Below, piece after piece: positions 56,371-64,000 of a stretch of 64,000 nucleotides of DNA. Origin of the DNA: Siphonodentalium dalli (Eukaryota > Mollusca > Scaphopoda > Gadilida > Siphonodentaliidae); the NCBI GenBank assembly GCA_032622095.1, contig CP136061.1, forward strand, positions 129,158,754 to 129,222,753, read 5' to 3'. Both the position numbers and the translations under genes were made by a program. The number at the start of each line of letters is the position of its first letter. The first letter of the stretch is position 1. Under the pieces are notes generated by a model that searched no databases, was not told where the DNA came from, and saw only the letters and a program-made list of their open reading frames with translations.

Positions 56371-57880
56371 ATTTGCATTTATGTCGTTTGTGTGTCTTTT
56401 TAGTTGAGTACTAAACTTAAACACCTCAATTTCAATTTGCTCCCTTCATGTTTCTTCAGTTATTATTTTTCCTAGATTGTTAATTTTAATTAAAAAAAAG
56501 GAAGAACTCCAAATATCTTTTCCCGACAGGCCGAACCGAAGGTCATCCCATCTGACCATTTAACCTCATTTATCTTCCCTGGCATGTACCGTGTAGTACG
56601 TAATTCATCATCACGAAGATTTGTTTTTTTAGTTTTTTTTTAATTCCACATCTTTATGAAATTACAAGACATTAGCAGTTCTAGAATTCTTTATAGTAAG
56701 CCTATGATTTGATCAATCGCCATTTTATGCTGTCTATAGTTGTAGGTGTACTACATACAGGATTTTATAAGAGTACATTCTCTGGAACAGAATATGGAAT
56801 GGCGGCTGATTGGAGATTAAGCCAATTTGGGAACATAGTATTGTATCATTGGTAGTAAAGCTTCGGTATTAGTTCGACCTTGGAACTGACCAAAATCTTG
56901 AAAAAAGTAAGGGTAGATTGCTCAACAACTAAATTTTGATGGGCGAATCTATTATCAGATGAAAGTAGAGTATTGACCTGATGTCAATGGTCTCGAGGAA
57001 GTACTGGTACTAGTATGCTGTTTGTCTTTAGTCCCAAAACATACCGATCACCCTGTAATGGCTCCTCAGGCTGTGGAAAGCTGAGAGTGTGATAACATAC
57101 CAATGATTTTCCATATGCCAGTTTGAAAAAAAAAGAACTTATTTTTTGTAATGAAATTAAATGATATAAAAGATGAGTTTTGATGAATGAAAGCAAGAGA
57201 AAATTTTAAGTGACACCAATTAAGTTAGTCGGTTTACGAACATGGCGACACCTTTTATAGCCCGCGGTGTTCAGTTTGTGTAATACTTCTCACCAGACCA
57301 GCCTGGGAAAATGAGAAGAATTGAGAAATTAATGTGTTGGTATTGATTTGATTTATATTTATTCACAAAAAAATGATTTCAAAGTGAATATATGAGACTT
57401 GCATTCACCAGGATCGTGTGGAATTATCGCCAATTGGTATGTCAAAACCTGCTCCGGTTAAAAAAAAAAAAATTCCACGCCATCTGGAGATCCCCTGAAA
57501 ACGTAGCAGAGCTTACCTATTGACTGTCGCTTCAACACCACGCTTGTCCCGCTAGCTAGCCCGAATCCTCTATTTGTTAAGTTCAATTATCTCTCCTCAC
57601 TCGCTCATTTCTTCTTACACACTAAAACTTCTTCCGCGCACGCGCACAGGTCACTTTCGCTTTCCTCCGGAAGTCCAAGGGAAGTCACTCACTAAAACAC
57701 AATTACAATGTAACTCTTTCACTGCCAAGTTAACATCCCCCCCTGAAGTTCGTAAACCAACTAATGAAATTGATGTGCCTTTTAAAGATGCATAATCCGA
57801 TTAAGCGCCCCTCAATTAATATTTAATTTGATTCGGGGGTAAAAAATATTTGATTTGAGTCTAGGAACCCACCTATCAAA
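56371..57880. other. No gene seen
   Basis: No supported gene. A short GC-richer patch (CTTCCGCGCACGCGCACAGG near 57631-57650) lies in otherwise AT-rich sequence. Confidence 0.45.
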
Positions 57881-58768
57881 GCAGAGTTATAAGATATCCA
57901 TTTTGAAAAAAAGGCCGTATTATAGTATTGGTCTGTCCGTCCGGGCGTCCGTTAACCTGTTGTCCGGATGATAACTTTAGTTAGAGTGAACCAAAATTAG
58001 TAAAATTTGGTATGTGGGTTTATTAGCCGAAAAGTAAGTTCAAGTTCAAATTTGGGTTCCGCCCGCCAATTTTCACCGGAGTTATGCCCCTTATTTAACG
58101 TTTTTTGACTTAGAAAATCCTTGAAATTTGTTGTCCGGATGATAACTTTAGTATAGTTTATCGGAATGAATCCAAATTTGGTATATTACTTTCTCCCACC
58201 AAAACACAGGTCAAGTTCGAACTTGGGTTCTGTCCGACCATTTTTGGCAGAGTTATGCCCCTTTTTCGACTCAGAAAATTCAGTTTTCTTATGTTTTTTG
58301 GTTTCCGGATGATAACTCGATTTTGGAATGTTTATACGCAAAACCCGTTTTGCAAAACAGCTCAAGTCCGAATTTCGTTTTAATCCTATAATTTTTGCGG
58401 AGTTATGGCCCCTTTGTTGTCCGGATGATAACTTTAGTTAGAGTGAACCGATTTCAATCAAATTTGGTATGTGGGTTTATTAGGAGAAAAGACAGCTCAA
58501 GATCGAATTTGGGTTCTGTCCGCCAATTTTCACCGGAGTTATGCCCCTTATTTGACGTAATTTGACTTAGAAAATCCCTGAAATTTGTTGTCCGGATGGT
58601 AACTTTACTAGAGCTTATCGGATTCAATGATAATTTGGTATATTACTTATTCCCCACCAAAACACAGGTCAAGTTCAAATTTGAGTTCCATCCGCCAATT
58701 TTTACCAGAGTTATGCCCCTTTTTTACCAGTTTCCGCCAACCCAAGAGAGGGCGTATTTTGCACGCCC
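57881..58768 (+). repeat. GTTATG superfamily array, five units, terminal hairpin
   Basis: Five ~170-190 bp units each run from GTCCGGATGATAACTTTAG through AAATTTGGTATRT, CAAGTTCRAATTTGGGTTC and CACCGGAGTTATGCCCC. The array starts at a GTCTGTCCGTCCGGGCGTCC run and ends in the hairpin GGGCGTATTTTGCACGCCC (58750-58768), nearly the same as at 53219-53240. This is the clearest array of the superfamily in the window. Confidence 0.85.
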
Positions 58769-59384
58769 AGCGTAGCTCTTTGTTGAAATCTATTATTTTT
58801 CACAATCGAGAATTTTAATTGCCCAGTAATAAGCTGACGTTTCTCGGACCAGATTGCAGATGAAAATGGATAACTCTAAAATGGAGGCTTTCTGTTGATA
58901 TGAAGGCCAAATTTCGTTGGAACATTTCGAGCAATTTTATACTATAGTTGACCGTGGTTAGCATTGTTTTTTGGCAATTGATCAATTCTGATAACTGAAG
59001 CGGCTATCGGATTGAGTACCTTTAAATAGCTAAATTGAACACTACAAGTGTGAGTGCTAATTTATACATCTCTTGGAAAGGACTGAGGAAATAAATAAAA
59101 GTATCAAATTACACTTCTACGTTTAATAAATTGTTGTATTTATTTCATTTTGTTTGATTTTTGGTGAGTTTTTTGTTATTTTTTATTTCCTAAAGTTTCC
59201 TTGGTATGGTGTATGTACAAATGTTTGTATTTATGTAACCAGACTACTTATATGATGAAGATTGCTATTTATAGATACATTGACATTCAGCTACTGTTTT
59301 ATTACTGTATCAAAAATTTATATAAAAGTAAAGATGCTTTGCTTGAAAAACTTTGAACCTTTATTATATGTCCGTATTATGTAA
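58769..59384. other. No gene seen
   Basis: AT-rich, no supported gene or repeat apart from T-rich stretches. Confidence 0.5.
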
Positions 59385-59600
59385 ACAGTCTGTCCGTCCC
59401 CATCTGTCTGTCCATCCAACATTTTGGTTTCCGGATGATAACTTCAGTTTGGATTATTTTATCACAATTAAGCTTGGTATGTGGCGTTATTCTATTGGAC
59501 TCATATGTTGTATGTTAGTTTATGACCTCACAATACAGGTCAAATTTGAATTGAGGTTTGGTACCTGATAGCCAATTTTCTTTGATAGTAATAGTTATTG
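59385..59600 (+). repeat. GTTATG superfamily, single unit
   Basis: GTCTGTCCGTCC run, then TTTCCGGATGATAACTTCAG, TATGTGGCGTT and ACAGGTCAAATTTGAATTG. No terminal hairpin recognised. Confidence 0.65.
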
Positions 59601-59625
59601 AAAGATGACGCTATTTATTTTGTTA

Positions 59626-60574
59626 ATGCGCATCAGTCCTTCGAATTTGGAAAACGTAGGTGCGCGATATATCGCTCGGAGCTTTTGGAATTTGCGCGCG
59701 CCTTTTTGCGGGAGCACAATTCAAATTAACATGGATGAAATGATTACTGAATAAAGACAAACACAATTATAATGATACACACGTGTAATTCCAAGTGTGC
59801 CTTTGGCAACTTAAAGTGAAAACAGAAATAAAAACATGTTTATATTGTTGTACAATATCTAGTCCACAATAATCCGATTATCTGGCAATCCAGGTGAATC
59901 TAATCACGGTAATGAGTCCACTTCCGCGTCTGAGAGCGCATGCTCATAGTGCACCAGACTCGCAGTCGCTTAAAACTTCAAACTCGGAAGTGGAATCGTT
60001 ACCGCAATCAGATTCACCGGAATCCGACGAATCAACCGGGGCTCTCTTTCGTTTTGATAGAGTCGGTATTTGAGGAGGCTCCAATGTCCATTTTTCGTTT
60101 TTCTCCGAGTCGAAAGATACTGGCTTCGAAGTATAGCTTCGAAGTATAGTTAAACTTAAAACCTAATCTATGGCAATAATATTCAAATGAATCGGCGAAT
60201 CCCGCATGCCGAAACATCAAACGAGGCTGCCAAAGAATTGACACTGTTTTTTGCGGGAACTCGCACGTGCAGCAGTTGTGACGAGGTGTACCCCAATCAT
60301 TGAGTGAGAAAGACGCCGGCGGCCGCTTTGATCTTTGTTATTATGTTCGTAATCAACGCCATCGCTACTGAGAAAGATACACGGTGAATAGTCTTGTCGG
60401 CGTTTAACCATTAATGTGCTGTTTGTTAAAATCTCGTTCACTGGCTGCAAATTCCGACGCGCGCATTTAAATTTTTCGGCGTGCACATTTAATAACTCGC
60501 TGGTTTTTAGATCCGCGTGCGCCAAGGCGCGCAAGCGCAATTGCGCGCCTCAAAATCGAAGGACTGATGCGCAT
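59626..60574. mobile_element. Probable DNA transposon with ATGCGCATCAGTCCTTCGA ends
   Basis: A 19-bp perfect inverted repeat (59626-59644, 60556-60574) bounds 949 bp that is richer in GC and CpG than its surroundings. An open frame of 53 codons at 59912-60070 reads MSPLPRLRAHAHSAPDSQ... SDSPESDESTGALF, which may be the remnant of a transposase N-terminus. Target-site duplication was not resolved. Confidence 0.6.
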
Positions 60575-60696
60575 ATTCAGCCACTCCTGGTGGTGCTCTT
60601 GTTTGGTTCAATGACTTTGATGTTTTCATTTTAAGTCTCTGGCACAGCTATGGCCATCACTCACCATCAATCTTCCATCCACCCCAACAATTTTTA

Positions 60697-61060
60697 GCTC
60701 ACCTGAGACGAAGTCTCCAGTGGAGCTACAGTCATCATTCGTCATCCGTCCGTCAACAATTCTTTAAACATCTTTCTTCGGAACCATAAGACCAAATGGG
60801 TTCATATATGGTGTGGATGCTCCCTAGGTGACTCACATTCAGATTTGTTCAAATGTGGTCACTGGGTCAAATAGTTGCGAAAGCAGGGCCGTAACTCTAT
60901 TCCTCGATAGTAATTCTTAGAATGACTTCTTCTCAAGAACCATTGGGCCGATTTAGCTTATATTTGGTATGGAGGGTCCTTGGGTGACTGGGGTTCAGAT
61001 TTGTTCGAATGGGTACACTGGGTCAAATAGGAGCAGAGCGAGGGACACAACTCTTTTTAA
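60697..61060 (-). repeat. GTTATGGCCCTGG-type repeat, inverted, terminal hairpin first
   Basis: Starts with the hairpin GCTCACCTGAGACGAAGTCT...GGAGC (60697-60726), the inverse of the end at 12971-13000. Then follow CGTCATCCGTCCGTC and two units (ATTTGTTCAAATGTGGTCAC, CCTTGGGTGACTGGGGTTCA). Confidence 0.8.
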
Positions 61061-61575
61061 AAAAAACACACAAAAATTGATTTGAAATTTTTGTTTGTTT
61101 TTTTCAAATTCAATTTTTTTTTTAATTGAGATTAATTTCTTGCTCAATCTAAAAAAAAAATAATTAACTTTTAAATTAAAAAAAATAAAATAACACCATT
61201 ATAACATCCACCAGGGTAACTCAACCAAATTTGGTTTAAATCAGTCTAAAATCAAGAACATGCAAACAGTACATATATACTCAGAGCTCTATGAGATATG
61301 AGGAAGGTGCCATGCGATCACAGAATGTTTACTTTACACCATATAGAAGTCACATTGATTATAAAGTAATGAATGATTGGAATGACATCTCCTTTGATTA
61401 ATACCCTAAAATTCTCTGCCTGTTAAGATAGTTTGTATATAAATGACCTATGACCTACTCCCAAGGCCAAGTGTGAATGATGAATCTGACAGTTAGGCCA
61501 GTAAAACTAAATACCTGTTTTCTGAGGCAATTTGATATGGGAAACTGGATGAGAAAGGTCTAAGGAGGCATTTTT
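61061..61575. other. No gene seen
   Basis: AT-rich with poly-A/T stretches. No supported gene. Confidence 0.5.
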
Positions 61576-61930
61576 ATGTGTACCCATACCAAAGTATGGT
61601 ACACATAGTGTCGACGTCCGGATTGACCACTCGTCGTACGTCTGTCTGTCTGTCAGTAGACACTTGACGTGTAATGCGATAACTCAAACATTTTCTATCT
61701 GATCATTTTTCAGCCCAAAATACGGATCGAGTTCGAATAGGGGTTTAATCCGACTTTTTTTTATAGTGTTATGGCCCTTTTTCGACTTAGAATTTACACA
61801 TTCTGCCATAACTCAAACATTTTTTATCTAATCGGAACCAAATTTGGTATGCGAGTTTCTCAACCCAAAATGCAGATCGAGTTTGAATATGGGTTTGATC
61901 TGATATTTTTTATGACCCTTTGATTATTTT
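61576..61930 (+). repeat. GTTATG superfamily with GTACCATAC hairpin
   Basis: Starts with the hairpin ATGTGTACCCATACCAAAGT...ACACAT (61576-61606), then GTGTCGACGTCCGGATTGAC, a GTCTGTCTGTC run and two units (GCGATAACTCAAACATTTTC, GATCGAGTTCGAATAGGGG, GTTATGGCCC). Closely related to 50939-51190. Confidence 0.8.
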
Positions 61931-62685
61931 AATTAACTCTATTAATTCTTGAAAAATTACAATTTGGTGTTGGGAGTGATATTTGGTGTGAACTGTGGAG
62001 CATTGCTATGACACCTAGTTCATAACTTGTTCAAGGCATCACACTCGGTTGATTTTTAGGGGGCAACATGACACTTTAACAATGAACCCTATGGAAGTTT
62101 TCAACTATTTCTCTCTCTGACAGTCTCAAATATATCAAAGATACACAGTTTACACTGTCCAGATATAATCTAATAAATCAGGTTTACAATGCCATGAAGT
62201 TCTCTTCTCACACAGAACAGAGACAGTATCCAGTTACAAGGACTCTCTCTTGCATTGAGTTAATTAACTGCAGGGAGATGTGTTGGCCATATGATGAGAT
62301 ATCATAGATGGAATGTTTATACTATTATATTTTATATGCATGGTTATTTAAATTTTTATCTTAAAGGCATAATCTGGTTTTATAGTTTAATAGCATTACT
62401 GGAGGTTAATAATGTGATTGTGTAGTAGATTCATTGGAATTTTGTTGGTTGCATGGGAAGACAACTTTGGTTTTCAAATTTTTTTAAACTTGAGAGCTCT
62501 GTATCAGTCTATGAGAACAAAATAATTGTTCATAACACTTTTAGAACTGTAGGTCTAGTTTGTTTTATTTATATATTAATGGAAAGCTTTTTCGACATTG
62601 ATTACAAATGTGAATTGAAATATTAAAGGGGCACACCAGGTTTGATACATTTTTCTTGTACTCTGCATGAGATAAAACTTTTTAA
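61931..62685. other. No gene seen
   Basis: AT-rich, no supported gene or repeat. Confidence 0.5.
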
Positions 62686-63020
62686 GTGCACCCATACCAT
62701 AGTATTATACAGTCTGTCTGTCCATCCGTAGACACTTTACGCATAATGCGATAACTCAAACATTTTCTATTTGATCAGAATCAAATTTTGTATATAGGAT
62801 TCTCAGCGCAAAATACAGATCGAGTTCGCATATGGGTTTGATCCGAGTTTTGATTACAGAGTTATGGCCCTATTTCGACTTAGAATTCACGCATGCTGCC
62901 ATAACTCAAACATTTTTTATCTGATTTTGTATGCGAGATTGTCAGCCCAAAATACAGATCGAGTTCAAATATGGGTTTGATCCGATTTATTTTAAAAGAG
63001 TTATGACGCTTTTTTAAATT
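62686..63020 (+). repeat. GTTATG superfamily, degraded hairpin
   Basis: CACCCATACCATAGTATTAT is a damaged version of the 61576 hairpin. Next are GTCTGTCTGTCC and two units (GCGATAACTCAAACATTTTC; AGATCGAGTTCGCATATGGG; GAGTTATGGCCC). Confidence 0.75.
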
Positions 63021-63599
63021 CAAAATTTTTATTTTTAAATTTTTTTTTAGACTGAACTCCTCGCTCAATTTAACACACAAAAAATATTAAAAAACTCTTA
63101 TAATAATAAAAAAAATAATTTAATTAAAAAAATAATTTGTCATTTACACTAATTTGTTTTAGTTGTATACCATTAATTAGGTGTGATGTCCTGTTTTGAA
63201 AATATGAAGATTTTATTGCAATGATAAATTACCATGTGAACATCCAATATCCAGAGTATATGAGAGTCATTCCAAGCAAAATCTGTTATTAATTGAGTGA
63301 TGACATATGGTACAGAGCTCAAGGGGGTGGTTGCATGAAGATAAAGATAAACAACCTGCTGACTGGATAATTGTTTATCCTATCTGTCAAATTGATTAAT
63401 GGCTAAACCATTGGATCTCACAGTGAGAGGTCCTTGTGTGAATAGGGACAGAGTTATGAGATTTAAAACAACTCCTCCCCCACCCCAAATACTTTAACCC
63501 CTTCTTAAGACAAATTATTTGAGCTTTTGATTTTAAGTTATGTACTGATATATGGATTACTGTGAAATATCTTTGACCAATTATCAGTTATAGCTATGG

Positions 63600-63790
63600 C
63601 CAAGGTATGGGTTAAACATCTGCCGATCGTGATCGTGATCGGCCTCTCGTTCTTAGCTTACCCGAGATGAAGAATATGAGTCATATGTTGTGTGGTAGGA
63701 TTCAGAATTGGATCACTGGGTCATATAGGGTCGGAGCCAGGGACATAATTCTTTCCCTCAATAGTTATTCTTAAAACATCTTTGTAGCAG
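63600..63790 (+). repeat. GCCGATCGTGATCG palindrome and GGACATAAT repeat fragment
   Basis: CAAGGTATGGGTTAAACATC followed by GCCGATCGTGATCGTGATCG(GC) at 63622-63643 matches 52715-52750 with an extra GTGATC. A CCAGGGACATAATTCTTTCC unit follows. No gene seen to the window end. Confidence 0.65.
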
Positions 63791-64000
63791 AGTCCCTGGG
63801 CATTTTTACCCTGTCCTTCTGTTTCCTTGTTTCACGTTGTGGATTCTTCTGGGTTACTATATATTAAAGACTACGATCTCTAGTTAAAGTGTTTATTATG
63901 TGACGACATATCCTACATGGTGAGGATGTATGACGACTTGAATGTTCGAAAACACACATACTGGATCCAGTATTTATAGGGAATGGTCAATTTTGTTTGC

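Noticed and set aside
60032-60540. Minus-strand frames of 70 and 107 codons
   Set aside because: They lie inside a TIR-bounded element and show no recognisable protein features.

Overview
The window is nuclear DNA of an animal, very likely a bivalve mollusc or related lophotrochozoan. It is AT-rich and intron-rich, with few genes and many short DNA transposons. It has frequent ACATGTACATGTA and GTCCGTCCGTC-type simple repeats and one 100-N scaffold gap (13040-13139). The species is inferred from this style of sequence, not from any marker gene.

Two protein-coding genes are well supported. The first is on the minus strand: a very large C2H2 zinc-finger protein in two long coding exons, 24973-21280 and 6794-2776, separated by a 14.5 kb intron full of repeats. 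Donor, acceptor and reading phase fit exactly and rebuild a zinc-finger linker across the junction, giving about 2570 residues. The second exon carries about 30 copies of an 8-residue repeat (consensus REEYSQPS) encoded by a 24-bp minisatellite. A 5' UTR exon precedes the start codon, and a possible first noncoding exon and promoter lie near 32.2-32.3 kb. The second gene is on the plus strand: an unrecognised 315-residue protein (44227-45174) in a terminal exon with an AATAAA signal. A small plus-strand candidate coding exon at 32348-32432 encodes a peptide that resembles the N-terminus of this protein.

Region by region: 0-2.7 kb holds foldback repeats downstream of the zinc-finger gene. 2.8-25 kb is the zinc-finger gene, with its intron containing palindromic MITEs, hairpin-capped minisatellites, a higher-order tandem repeat beside the gap, clusters of short palindromes and a hAT-like element. 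25-32 kb holds a Harbinger-like element, a foldback element with internal minisatellite, and a tRNA-derived SINE. 32.2-32.4 kb is a candidate divergent promoter. 33.4-38.3 kb holds two 5'-truncated non-LTR retrotransposons; the first sits in one copy of a duplicated segment whose second copy is empty. 39-42.5 kb is a nest of at least four elements whose order of insertion can be read from target-site duplications. 44.1-45.3 kb is the second gene. 45.4-64 kb is repeats only: another hAT-like element with a nested insertion, four more two-hairpin elements, and several minisatellite arrays.

The main non-genic theme is one superfamily of minisatellite-like repeats built around phrases such as GAGTTATGNCCC and CAAATTTGGTATG. 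Its members usually carry a GACGGAC run, and their ends carry different perfect or near-perfect hairpins.
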